From: Norana najaformis
Lineage: Eukaryota; Annelida; Clitellata; Crassiclitellata; Hormogastridae
Assembly (NCBI GenBank): GCA_964023275.1
Contig: OZ029918.1
Span: 15,803,361 to 15,867,360, forward strand
Direction of reading: 5' to 3'
DNA length: 64,000 bases
Shown here: positions 51,701 to 56,899 of the stretch, piece after piece
Position numbering within the stretch: position 1 is the first letter of the stretch
How the letters are laid out: every line of letters starts with the position of its first letter
The notes under the pieces: model-generated
The model's input: only the letters and a program-made list of their open reading frames with translations
What the model was told of the DNA's origin: nothing
Databases searched by the model: none
Made by a program: the position numbers and the translations under genes

Positions 51701-52304
51701 GACCGGTGTACAATATAATACTTGCTGTTGAAAATCACCATACAGCATCATCACTGTGCATAAGATAAATATCAAAATATGCAATGACTTATGCCGAAAC
51801 TCTAAGGAGATAACAAGTTGGCAAATGCTGGATAATGGCTTTGGGAAAGGCCAGCTAATCATAGCAAACTTGGAACCCTGTCAGCATGCCTCACTGGGCC
51901 AAAAACAGTCTTGCCTGCAAAGATCACTTCCACCATTCAGCCACCCAGAAAAATGCAAAATGGTCGTAAGGTCTGCGGCATGCATGCGGAACTCTCCTTC
52001 TAAAATGATGCAATGGCTATAATGAAATCCTTTGCAAAATATGAAAATATGGCAAAACTTGCAAAACCCTAAAAACGCCAAGTAAAAATTTCAAGAACTA
52101 CAGACGCCCGACACTGATTGGATATAAACTGCCGATAAGAAAGCAAAAGCGTCATGCTGATACAAGAAAATGACTAGCTACCAACCTCGGAAAAGTAAAC
52201 AATAACAAAACAGAGATCACGGCTATCGCCGAGATTTTTGGATCTTTAATTTGGTTAAAGGCGGTTAGCAGTGGGCGTTGGTATACTTTGCCAATGTCAG
52301 CCAT
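3532..52304 (-). CDS. SNX14: Sorting nexin 14 orthologue, 22 visible coding exons, 3' incomplete
   Basis: The spliced minus-strand product of 638 codons is collinear with animal SNX14: two N-terminal membrane segments (about residues 24-60), a Cys/His motif (about 92-104), a PXA domain (about 125-300), an RGS domain (about 335-455), a linker, and a PX domain (from about 525). SNX14 is an ER-anchored sorting nexin linked to lipid-droplet and lysosome biology; human loss causes a cerebellar ataxia (family knowledge). All junction phases agree and nearly all have GT-AG signals. The start at 52304 (MADIG...) was chosen over an in-frame ATG 22 codons upstream because of its better context (A at -3, G at +4). 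Human SNX14 is about 946 residues, so roughly a third, including the end of PX and PXC, is missing beyond position 1. Assignment to SNX14 rather than SNX13, SNX19 or SNX25 rests on the membrane-proximal Cys motif and the PX core wording. Confidence 0.93.
3975..4008 (-). CDS. SNX14: SNX14 exon 21: PX
   Basis: A 34-nt exon with acceptor TATTGCAG and donor GACAG|GTGAGT. It reads [12 protein letters not shown], collinear with the short 'E.W.V.RR' PX segment. It supplies the first arginine of the RRY motif across the junction. Confidence 0.92.
4209..4930 (-). mobile_element. Decayed retroposon with 3' end matching copy at 67-236
   Basis: The lower-coordinate end (4209-4377) is the repeat shared with 67-236. 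Upstream on the minus strand, 4380-4930 has broken open frames on both strands (for example 4540-4869 minus) that look like a decayed coding region. Minus-strand wording around 4590-4640 ([14 protein letters not shown]) suggests a reverse transcriptase tail, but this is weak. Confidence 0.4.
6826..7000 (-). CDS. SNX14: SNX14 exon 20: linker and first PX strands
   Basis: The acceptor is TGTGTACAG and the donor GAAA|GTCAGT. The product contains [19 protein letters not shown] then [16 protein letters not shown], matching 'NL.AW.I.IP......... .PVF.I.V.R', the opening strands of the SNX14 PX domain. Confidence 0.93.
7507..7595 (+). repeat. 21-bp tandem repeat, about 4 copies
   Basis: The unit is TTAGTTTACTACTGTCACTTG. 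Four near-identical copies run up to the donor side of the tentative SNX14 exon 19. Confidence 0.9.
7596..7645 (-). CDS. SNX14: SNX14 exon 19, tentative 50-nt linker exon
   Basis: Exon 18 ends in phase 1 and exon 20 begins in phase 0, so at least one 3n+2 exon is needed between them. The best candidate has acceptor CTCATCTTGCAG and donor CTCA|GTATAC and reads [17 protein letters not shown]. There is no homology support because this linker is not conserved. A 21-bp tandem repeat directly abuts the donor. Confidence 0.4.
8635..8714 (-). CDS. SNX14: SNX14 exon 18: RGS-PX linker
   Basis: The acceptor is TCTGAAATAG and the donor ACACAG|GTCGTT, phase 1. It reads [20 protein letters not shown] then AFRSNT. 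The S-x-IG-x-[RK]-IK-x-x-F[RK]S pattern is shared with the vertebrate SNX14 linker. The donor is weak at +3/+4, so the 3' edge is less sure than the rest. Confidence 0.82.
8955..9969 (-). mobile_element. Gypsy-like LTR retrotransposon fragment: LTR, PBS, gag start
   Basis: Read on the minus strand, a 662-bp LTR (9969 to 9308) begins TGTCAC and ends GCGACA. Two bases later comes TGGCAACCCCGACGAGACC, a typical primer-binding site complementary to a tRNA 3' end. The leader (about 9180-9290) has three or four copies of a TCCTATACAAAGGAAG.GTCTCGT unit. A gag-like N-terminal reading follows at about 8985-9085 ([20 protein letters not shown]). The rest of the element is missing, so this is a truncated 5' end inside SNX14 intron 17. 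Confidence 0.75.
9308..9969 (-). repeat. Long terminal repeat of the Gypsy-like fragment
   Basis: Bounded by the short inverted repeat TGTCRC and adjacent to the primer-binding site. An initiator or polyadenylation signal was not assigned. The second LTR is not in the window. Confidence 0.7.
9970..11458. other. Intronic AT-rich DNA, no feature recognised
   Basis: Short open frames at 10110-10331 and 11182-11475 show no family resemblance. I see no TIRs, tandem repeats or splice-bounded exon. Confidence 0.5.
11459..12735. mobile_element. Non-autonomous pogo/Tigger-like element flanked by TA
   Basis: The left end is TA|CAGTAAAAGTCCAATAAAG and the right end is GTATTACTGGACTTTAACTG|TA, imperfect inverted repeats with a TA target duplication. 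The left about 800 bp aligns with 25824-26560 and the right about 210 bp with 33345-33554, so it is an internally deleted relative of that element. A retroposon tail is inserted at about 12360-12520. Confidence 0.75.
12360..12520 (+). mobile_element. LINE 3' fragment nested in the pogo-like element
   Basis: The plus-strand reading [20 protein letters not shown] then [15 protein letters not shown] matches the end of a CR1/L2-type reverse transcriptase ORF (A-WNSLP-LR-F). It ends in ATTACAATTACAAT. The sequence is absent from the related copy at 26530-26580. Confidence 0.6.
12858..13664 (+). repeat. 23-bp minisatellite, about 35 copies
   Basis: The unit is GGTTCACAATGTTTCCTGTTCAA. Variants toggle AATGTTT/AATATTT in the first half, while the second half is nearly homogeneous. 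Because 23 is not a multiple of 3 and the unit lacks stops in all three plus frames, all three frames stay open (12856-13719, 12866-13681, 13050-13757), each giving the same 23-residue repeat. I treat these frames as products of the repeat, not genes. Confidence 0.97.
14643..15332. mobile_element. piggyBac-type non-autonomous element, TTAA-flanked
   Basis: TTAA (14639-14642) precedes CACTTTGCATGCCAGATATT, and TGTGGCAGGCAAAGGG is followed by TTAA (15333-15336). The right end shares about 60-90 bp with the right end of the piggyBac at 23239-25209 and with ends at 43482 and 47669. The left end matches the far end of 47669-49024. No transposase remains. Confidence 0.75.
15340..19538. other. Long intronic stretch with an unrecognised decayed coding patch
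   Basis: Plus-strand open frames at 17221-17427 and 17660-18031, with further readable frames to about 18330 (18142-18324), look more protein-like than their surroundings. They carry internal stops and frameshifts and match no family I can name. TA-rich microsatellites lie at 19010-19060. The phrase ATTTTCTTCATCAAGTACTGTTTCTCAACATTTG occurs twice (near 18330 and 19400), which suggests a local duplication. Confidence 0.4.
17221..18330 (+). pseudogene. Unidentified decayed coding region
   Basis: Three frames lie head to tail on the plus strand: 17221-17427, 17660-18031 (123 codons, helix-rich, including [13 protein letters not shown] and [20 protein letters not shown]) and 18142-18324. There are stops between them. 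The arrangement suggests an old transposon-encoded protein in antisense orientation to SNX14. I do not recognise the protein. Confidence 0.3.
19539..19597 (-). CDS. SNX14: SNX14 exon 17: post-RGS
   Basis: The acceptor is TTGTTTACAG and the donor CAAG|GTAAGT. It reads [19 protein letters not shown], the basic stretch following the RGS fold. The next intron is the gene's longest (about 10.8 kb) and holds the 23-bp minisatellite, a pogo-like element, a Gypsy fragment and a piggyBac-type element. Confidence 0.88.
20160..20226 (-). CDS. SNX14: SNX14 exon 16: end of RGS
   Basis: The acceptor is TTTTGTAG and the donor GAC|GTGAGT. The product [20 protein letters not shown], ending DD, matches 'AYEH...LLE..F.P.F..SD'. 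Confidence 0.95.
20405..20462 (-). CDS. SNX14: SNX14 exon 15: RGS
   Basis: The acceptor is TATATTTCAG and the donor TTCAG|GTATAG. It reads [18 protein letters not shown], matching 'EG....VVKLQT...LF'. A longer open frame on this strand (20358-20822) is only read-through from this exon. Confidence 0.92.
20510..20830 (-). mobile_element. Retroposon tail, related to 37495-37620
   Basis: AACTTCTACGGCTCCTTTGTATAAAATGCATAAGACATCAAATGATG resembles AACTTCTATCGCGCCGGTACCTAATGCACAAGACACCAACTGATG at 37508. On the minus strand this is the GGCGC(T)ATAGAAGTTATTA tail seen in several LINE 3' ends here. Confidence 0.45.
21582..21737 (-). CDS. SNX14: SNX14 exon 14: RGS
   Basis: The acceptor is ATGTTGCAG and the donor ATAA|GTCAGT. 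The product begins [13 protein letters not shown] and continues [18 protein letters not shown] and [12 protein letters not shown]. This is collinear with the SNX14 'EEFN..IL.PELS ... LYK.Y.......I.FD..IV..I' region. Confidence 0.94.
22068..22182 (-). CDS. SNX14: SNX14 exon 13: start of RGS
   Basis: The acceptor is TTGTTTAG and the donor TTG|GTAAAG. It reads [20 protein letters not shown] then [18 protein letters not shown], the first RGS helices ('LLF.FM.FLK.E.AV.VLQF.L'). Confidence 0.94.
22393..22473 (-). CDS. SNX14: SNX14 exon 12: PXA-RGS linker
   Basis: The acceptor is CTCATTTCAG and the donor ATG|GTGAGC. The product contains [19 protein letters not shown]; 'SPLVP.L' is shared with vertebrate SNX14. 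Phase 0 at both ends. Confidence 0.92.
23005..23049 (-). CDS. SNX14: SNX14 exon 11: end of PXA
   Basis: A 45-nt exon with acceptor TTTCTACAG and donor CCT|GTAAGA. It reads [15 protein letters not shown], matching the 'D.VN.LL...D.SP' end of PXA. The upstream intron is 2295 bp, of which about 1970 bp is a decayed piggyBac element. Confidence 0.94.
23239..25209 (+). mobile_element. piggyBac element with decayed transposase
   Basis: The left end CCCTTTGATTCCCAGGTGCA and the right end (minus) CCCTTTGCCCACTATGGGTGCA are imperfect inverted repeats. The right flank is TTAA (25210-25213); the left flank is TTTA, a probable decayed TTAA. The 1971-bp span fits a small piggyBac. It occupies nearly all of the intron between SNX14 exons 10 and 11, antisense to the gene. 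Confidence 0.82.
23500..25130 (+). pseudogene. piggyBac transposase relic
   Basis: The first frame (23500-24003) has an acidic N-terminus followed by [20 protein letters not shown] and [20 protein letters not shown], the start of the DDE_Tnp_1_7 domain. 24022-24219 continues it. 24223-24495 contains [13 protein letters not shown] and [20 protein letters not shown], with the conserved aspartate of MDNFF. Near 24690 GGVDLNQ carries a further conserved aspartate. At least three frame changes or stops separate these blocks, so the gene is inactive. Confidence 0.85.
25345..25420 (-). CDS. SNX14: SNX14 exon 10: PXA
   Basis: The acceptor is CTCTTTACAG and the donor CCA|GTATGT. It reads [20 protein letters not shown] and ends VLADP, the SNX PXA motif 'LLREIL...LP..D.LADPD'. 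The one-base phase carry (AA+A) completes a lysine. Confidence 0.95.
26640..27180 (-). mobile_element. LINE reverse transcriptase C-terminal fragment
   Basis: The minus-strand reading [20 protein letters not shown], then [11 protein letters not shown] and [16 protein letters not shown], is the conserved 3' end of a non-LTR ORF2 ('GHVLR' followed by 'GRPK..W.D.I'). It has a few frameshifts. Confidence 0.8.
27664..27960 (+). mobile_element. LINE ORF2 C-terminal fragment
   Basis: The frame 27694-27942 reads [40 protein letters not shown] and [17 protein letters not shown], then stop. It is the conserved tail of a non-LTR retrotransposon ORF2, with no internal stop. Confidence 0.85.
27990..30140 (-). 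pseudogene. Tigger/pogo (DDE_1) transposase relic interrupted by a LINE
   Basis: It starts near 30136 ([18 protein letters not shown]). The best block is 29478-29696: [15 protein letters not shown] just upstream and in frame, then [20 protein letters not shown] and PVIYAHSK, the DDE_1 core of pogo-like transposases. The C-terminal '[10 protein letters not shown]' lies at about 29110-29150, and an acidic DLDED tail appears at about 28180 beyond the inserted LINE. Several stops and frameshifts are present. Confidence 0.75.
28205..29040 (-). mobile_element. LINE (CR1/L2-like) 3' end inserted in the Tigger gene
   Basis: A continuous 243-codon frame (29036 to 28305) encodes the C-terminal part of a non-LTR reverse transcriptase: [60 protein letters not shown] and LTAWNSLL. 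The 3' UTR ends GGCGCTATATACACTG followed by (TTA)n at 28217-28236. It is 5'-truncated. The intact frame suggests a fairly recent insertion. Confidence 0.88.
30350..30620 (+). mobile_element. LINE 3' UTR fragment
   Basis: It ends AAGCGCCTGTGAATAAGC ... GAAATCTCGGAATTACGATTATGATTAC. The same 3' UTR, with GCGCCTGTGAATAAG and AAATCTCGAGCTTACGA, is found near 53350-53450 (minus) and in a variant at 63200-63290 (plus). A C-tract of about 14 lies at 30440. Confidence 0.65.
30673..30711 (+). repeat. (TA)n microsatellite at a Tigger target site
   Basis: About 19 TA units begin directly at the TA duplication of the inner Tigger element. Confidence 0.95.
31054..31281 (+). pseudogene. piggyBac transposase N-terminal fragment
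   Basis: A 75-codon frame begins [20 protein letters not shown] and continues into an Asp/Ser-rich acidic stretch, as in piggyBac N-termini (LTDEEI...L.E..SD.D). It ends before any catalytic domain. It is the only piggyBac frame in the window with an intact start. Confidence 0.7.
31435..31713 (+). pseudogene. piggyBac transposase C-terminal Cys-rich fragment
   Basis: The frame includes [20 protein letters not shown] and [20 protein letters not shown], the Cys-rich DNA-binding tail typical of piggyBac transposases. The whole DDE catalytic core between this and 31281 is missing. Confidence 0.75.
32016..32915 (+). repeat. About 370-bp tandem repeat, 2.4 copies
   Basis: The anchor GGCAACTTTGAGTGCCCCAAAATTTTT recurs at 32025, 32391 and 32767, periods 366 and 376. 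Shared downstream blocks include AAGTCTGT.TG.CAA and TATCTCCTTCATTTATGAAA. The third copy is cut off after about 150 bp. Confidence 0.9.
33770..33926 (-). CDS. SNX14: SNX14 exon 9: PXA core
   Basis: The acceptor is TTGTAACAG and the donor AA|GTAAGT. The product includes [20 protein letters not shown] and [13 protein letters not shown], collinear with the SNX14 'LH-ALRSRRDEL-YLRK ... LFPYILPP' block. The next intron (25421-33769) is the most transposon-laden in the gene. Confidence 0.96.
34994..35078 (-). CDS. SNX14: SNX14 exon 8: PXA
   Basis: The acceptor TTTTTTAG precedes [20 protein letters not shown]; the donor is GAAAG|GTCAAC, phase 1. VDIP is a near-invariant SNX14 PXA segment. Confidence 0.94.
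35330..35620 (+). mobile_element. LINE ORF2 C-terminal fragment
   Basis: The plus-strand reading [20 protein letters not shown], then [20 protein letters not shown] and [20 protein letters not shown], is the conserved end of a non-LTR ORF2 (FGHV.RM...GRQPK.W.D). It is followed by an AAAGA-rich tail, TA repeats at 35649-35688, and then SNX14 exon 7. Confidence 0.85.
35925..36012 (-). CDS. SNX14: SNX14 exon 7: PXA
   Basis: The acceptor is CTGTTTTAG and the donor AAAAG|GTAGAA. The product [20 protein letters not shown]...SVLLRRLEK matches the acidic D-[DE]-[ED]-x-F-[VI]-[DE]-E PXA helix and the following RR helix. Confidence 0.95.
36990..37320 (+). mobile_element. Partial PIF/Harbinger right end
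   Basis: The stretch from GTGCAGCGAATTC through GTCACAAATTACTAGC and GATTTCGAC to ATGTCGTGCATACTGAA aligns with 42536-42840, the right subterminal part of the Harbinger element. No matching left end was found, so this is an older partial copy. Confidence 0.7.
37495..38240 (-). mobile_element. Retroposon remnant, minus orientation
   Basis: Read on the minus strand, the lower end reads GGTACCGGCGCGATAGAAGTTATTAATTAATAA, the LINE-type tail seen also at 42180 and 28250. Inside, GAAGCCAGTACAGAAATTAT is duplicated in tandem at 37882-37921. The body has no intact frame. Confidence 0.5.
38542..38585 (-). CDS. SNX14: SNX14 exon 6: start of PXA
   Basis: A 44-nt exon with donor TACAG|GTAAGC. It reads [15 protein letters not shown], the first PXA helix with the family's conserved WYR. 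The phase fits exons 5 and 7 exactly. Confidence 0.92.
40618..40960 (-). mobile_element. LINE ORF2 C-terminal fragment in the Harbinger element
   Basis: The frame 40815-40618 reads [20 protein letters not shown] then [20 protein letters not shown], the 'AWNSLP..I..A.....FK..L..YL' tail of a reverse transcriptase ORF. A frame change near 40810 links it to upstream residues. Confidence 0.8.
41230..41560 (-). pseudogene. Harbinger transposase (DDE_4) N-terminal relic
   Basis: The minus-strand reading [20 protein letters not shown] then [20 protein letters not shown] and [13 protein letters not shown] shows the helix-turn-helix '[12 protein letters not shown]' followed by 'K.KFY..A.FP', as in PIF/Harbinger transposases. 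The reading stops before the first catalytic block. Confidence 0.8.
41750..42333 (+). mobile_element. LINE 3' end with (TTA)n tail nested in the Harbinger element
   Basis: The frame 41767-42096 contains [34 protein letters not shown] and [19 protein letters not shown], then stop. A short 3' UTR (GCATTAGACACCGGCGCATT) is followed by TTATTATTGTTATGG and TTA-rich repeats at 42222-42333. Confidence 0.88.
43385..43482 (+). mobile_element. Solo piggyBac-type right end
   Basis: The minus reading CCCTTTGTCTGCCAGAGATGCAAATTTGCAAC, continuing to GATATTGTAGGTAGGCTCACTAAAGTGGTTGG, aligns over about 95 bp with the right end of 23239-25209. It is flanked by TTAA at 43483-43486. I found no left partner. 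Confidence 0.65.
43864..43942 (-). CDS. SNX14: SNX14 exon 5: run-up to PXA
   Basis: The acceptor GCTTATAG joins CG+G to complete an arginine. It reads [20 protein letters not shown] and ends NNALEE at the donor GAG|GTCAGT. It corresponds to the segment in which RPS...PWLDL precedes the first PXA helix. Phase 2 in, phase 0 out. Confidence 0.92.
44874..44953 (-). CDS. SNX14: SNX14 exon 4: Cys/His motif
   Basis: The acceptor is TTTATTTTAG and the donor CG|GTAGGA. The product contains [20 protein letters not shown], collinear with the Cys-X2-Cys-X4-Cys-X2-His segment of vertebrate SNX14. This motif is one of the better discriminators of SNX14 from its paralogues. A metal-binding role is inference. 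Confidence 0.93.
46448..46499 (-). CDS. SNX14: SNX14 exon 3
   Basis: The acceptor CTTTGTTTCAG and donor AGG|GTGAGT are both strong. It reads [18 protein letters not shown], matching the SNX14 segment with LLPN just after the membrane hairpin. It starts in phase 2 and ends in phase 0, as the neighbours require. Confidence 0.88.
47011..47420 (+). repeat. 200-bp direct duplication with 10-bp spacer
   Basis: 47011-47210 and 47221-47420 are nearly identical from AGTGGTACCTT to AAAATCATTCAC. Only a one-base insertion and a few changes near CATTTGATTGTC/CATTGAGTGTC differ. The unit itself is built of degenerate CTCAAAAACA.. motifs that also occur at 46800-47000. Confidence 0.95.
47669..49024 (-). 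mobile_element. piggyBac-type element, longer relative of 14643-15332
   Basis: CTAA (decayed TTAA) precedes CCCTTTGCTTGCCACATGTG. The far end CCAGATATTTTTAGCCAATT (minus) precedes CCC-like TATGTTTACC and TTAA (49025-49028). Both ends and an internal block (ATATGACA...GATGGTGTGGCA) match the 14.6-kb copy in inverted orientation. The interior has broken plus-strand frames near 48070-48480 that I cannot assign. Confidence 0.7.
49041..49207. mobile_element. hAT-type MITE, 167 bp
   Basis: Terminal inverted repeats CAGTGGCGTAG/CTACGCCACTG are 11 bp and perfect. The flanks ACACGGAC and ACATGGAC form an 8-bp target duplication with one mismatch. The interior is GGGCC-rich. Confidence 0.9.
49636..50576. 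mobile_element. hAT-type non-autonomous element with perfect 8-bp TSD
   Basis: ATTTCAAA flanks both ends (49628-49635 and 50577-50584). The ends are TAGGGATGTTAA and, inverted, TAGAGTTGTTAA. Each end is packed with CCGATAATCGG palindromes. No transposase frame is present. It lies 85 bp from the GC donor of SNX14 exon 2. Confidence 0.9.
50669..50731 (-). CDS. SNX14: SNX14 exon 2: second membrane segment, GC donor
   Basis: The acceptor TTAATTTCAG|C restores serine with the previous AG, giving a hydrophobic run [20 protein letters not shown]. With exon 1 this makes the membrane hairpin expected at the SNX14 N-terminus. The donor is AG|GCAAGT, a textbook GC donor. Using the nearest downstream GT instead would put exon 3 out of frame. 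Confidence 0.88.
52186..52304 (-). CDS. SNX14: SNX14 exon 1: start codon and first membrane segment
   Basis: This exon encodes residues 1-39 plus two bases of codon 40. A short charged N-terminus ([20 protein letters not shown]) is followed by a hydrophobic stretch ending LLLFTFP. The donor is CCGAG|GTTGGT, phase 2. Reading on past the donor gives a stop within ten codons. The N-terminus is poorly conserved, so the exact start is less certain than the exon. Confidence 0.85.
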
Positions 52305-53344
52305 GATGGTGACATCTCCGTTGAACCATAACAACGCACCCAGTCTTATGTGCCACGCAAAATCATTCACAAGCTCTCAAAAAATGTTTTCGTTCACTTT
52401 TTCAAATATTCGTGCATGAGCACTGAAAGCATCGCTAAAGCGCATTAAAGATTACATTCACAAGTCAAATGATCGGTTTTAAAAACGAAAATCCCATTAT
52501 TTATTTTTCTGCACCGAATTTCCTTTTCCGGGATATCATCATATGCCGAGGGAGTATCCAGCTACGCAGTATAGCGCTAAATATTTTTTCTCACGACATC
52601 GTCGCATAGCAGCGCAAACACCAAGTTCAACAAGCAACATAAATACAGAAAAATATTATTGTCATCATATATGTTATTTGTGATTGCTTCCCTTAATGTC
52701 TAAAGTTACTGGGTAGATTTCTCGTAAGTAGTACCGATGGAAGTATACAATGAAAAGCAGTGCCTAAGCTTGTCTCCATGCAGTGGCCGAGTCCGAAGTT
52801 TGAGGACGACATTTAGATCCCCACCACAACAGCAGCATCATATTTACCATATAGGCGCCATATGTTCTACATAATGGTGCACTGATATCATGTTTGCCAT
52901 TTATATAGGCCTACCATACACAATCTATATTACAAATGCATCAAAAAATTTCAGCTTTGGAATATCAAGTCCTATTGGCCTGGGTGCTGTTGATGCTCCC
53001 GCTAAAACTTCTAGATGGCCACGCAGAAATATACAGGTGCACACAATGCAGATCTTCGTCACTGAGATGACTGTAACAATGGCGTCTCGATCGGTCACTT
53101 CGCACGTTACGATGGCAGACAGGACCACGCAGTGGAGCACCGGTCCGAGCCAATTGATATCCGCCACTCGGCCAGATGGGCGGATATCCAGCTGGAAGAG
53201 ACCGGTCCGACAACCCAGGCACACATCAACCCGAGCGGTGGAAGCTGATCTCCACCACTTTAACTTCGCGCTAAACACAACCTGGAGAAGAACCAAGACC
53301 GGGACGGCGGGGGAAAAGAGGCGTTGCTACAGCAACGATCCTCT
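52305..53344 (-). promoter_or_regulatory. Presumed SNX14 5' flank and promoter region
   Basis: This kilobase lies between the SNX14 start codon and the 3' end of an upstream LINE. It contains CpG dinucleotides, an ETS-like CCGGAA on the minus strand near 52520, and CG-rich sequence at 53060-53340. Overlapping frames are open on both strands at 52890-53393 but I recognise no protein. Neither the transcription start nor the 5' UTR boundary can be fixed by eye. Confidence 0.35.
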
Positions 53345-55010
<1,666 letters not shown>

Positions 55011-55049
55011 AGCTTGCCGCTGGTCATGAGTTCGAGGATGTGGTCCTTG

Positions 55050-55900
55050 ACCTGTGTGGCCGATTGGTACATTTAGATTAGCACCCCTTTGCATCGCAAA
55101 AATTCCGGTTGATAAATTTGGCGGAATTGGTGGTAGAGTAACTAGGGAAGGACAGTTTAGCACAGTTGGGCTTGTTCACAAGATTGATGCCAGTATGCTG
55201 GAAATTCTGTCGGGGGTGGGGGGGTACTGGATAACAAACGTGGTGATCCACACGGCCAACTCAAATTCTGCGACGGAGTCAGCGGACTCAACTAACCAGG
55301 ACAGCTTGCAGCTGAGTGGCCGGACGGTGACTGCGATTTGCGGCTAAGTATGGGCGCGGTCACGACGAGGTTGCTCGGATGTACCGACCTCACAGCAAGC
55401 AAAGGCTCCGCCCTCCCGCTAGGGAAACTGATAAACCAACTACAGTTCGTGGTTCCCGCAGATCCACAGTCCCAGATGCCATTCACGATGCTGACCTCAA
55501 GCAGCCTCCAGGACCAGGTCAACAATAGCGCCGCCTGTCAGGTCGCTAGTCTTGGGGTTGCTGTACCAGCCGACAAAAATCTGGCGATAAATACTGATGG
55601 GTGTGGCCGGAGATTGACACCCTCCGCCGGGATGGCGAGTGTGCCAGCCTTGAGGACGCCAGCCTAGGCATGGACGTGGGAAGCGCAGCCTTGCTGGCCA
55701 CTGGGGTCGGTATCATTCCCGGGCTCGTCGTCGATGGTGCAACTGCGGTGATCGTTGCGCTGCTCGATATTGTAGGAGTCCCCTGCTCCCGCAAGGGCTC
55801 AACATAGGGTATGAACATGAAAACATCCGCGTGCTGGGCAGCAGCAAACTCAACATTATTGACAGCCACATTTCGGAGGCCCTCGAGACATCTTGATCGA
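55050..55900 (+). pseudogene. GC-rich decayed coding region, family not recognised
   Basis: Plus-strand frames at 55054-55347 (IPVDKFGGIGGRVTREGQFS, YWITNVVIHTANSNSATESA), 55338-55667 and 55601-55807 (LATGVGIIPGLVVDGATAVI) follow one another with frameshifts. The last has a hydrophobic helix-like segment, and a frame downstream (about 55800-55890) reads IRVLGSSKLNIIDSHISEAL. GC content is well above its neighbours. It looks like a multi-frame-broken protein gene, perhaps from a mobile element. Confidence 0.4.
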
Positions 55901-56399
55901 CGAGAAGTAGGCCTACAAGCTTGTCGACGGCTTTTGAAAGGATCTATTGATCGGGGATCGAACCGTCGACTCGCCCTCTTCGTAGCGTAGCGTAAACTTG
56001 TTTCTTCGTAATATAAATACTGAAATAAAAGTTCAACTACAATAGTACTTAAATGGTCACAGTTTCTACTCGGGCTAATCTGTCAACGACATTTGTAGCT
56101 CAAATTACCAACAAAGAACACGACAGACTACTCGTACCAATTCTTCGCGCTCTGCCAACAAAGCATCCGCTTTTAAAGTCTGTTTTCCGCCAAAACAACG
56201 GTTGCTGCCAACGCCAGACAACGCGCGAATGCTATTCAATATATAGCGCACATTTAAAATCTGAGCGAGAACGTCCACCAATCAAAAGCGCATAACCAAA
56301 ATGCGCGCGAACGCCAGCCAATCACAAACAAATCAACAACCAGACAACACGTCGACGCACGACGCAGAAATTTCGCGCCTAAAGTGCGGGAAATCTAAC

Positions 56400-56660
56400 G
56401 GTCAAGTGGCTAAGACCGGTAGCTAAGGTGGTTAATGGTAGCTAAGAGTAGCTGATACAGGATGCCGGTTGCTAAGACAGGTTACGGAGTACACCGGCAG
56501 CTAAGGCGAGGAAAGCTGCCACGTCTTGATCTCGTCTCGGAGTCTGTAGGTGTCGGTCTCGCTCTCGTCTCGGAGACCCAAGGCCTCGGTCTCTGTCTCG
56601 GCTCGGACGGCTATGCGAACGTCTCGGTTTCGTCTTGGCTCCAAGGGTCTCGTGGGCATC
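56400..56660 (+). repeat. Degenerate GTAGCTAAG and GTCTCGG repeats
   Basis: 56400-56515 contains about six copies of GGTAGCTAAG-like units. 56525-56650 contains about ten GTCTCGG/GTCTCGT units. Both are CpG-bearing in an otherwise AT-rich area, preceded at 56270-56350 by inverted CCAAT-like motifs (CCAATCAAAAG, CCAATCACAAA). Confidence 0.7.
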
Positions 56661-56899
56661 CCTGTGAATGATCACCATGCAGTGTAAGGGTAAATACGAC
56701 CATATAGTGTACGGCGTGGAAATGTTGCACGCACACTTGAAAACTGTACAAAAACAGACAGCCATGGAAAACACCACAAAACTGGCGGTGCTTGAATAAA
56801 TGAGCGAACAAAACAACGAACTGAAGCCATGCATTAATGCATGCAAGAATTAGCTTCTCGAGTGCTTTTTGATAAATAATAATTATCTAGACACAAAGG

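Noticed and set aside
52305-52370. Upstream in-frame ATG at 52370 for SNX14
   Set aside because: The 22 extra residues lack conservation and the second ATG has a better initiation context. It is kept as an alternative.
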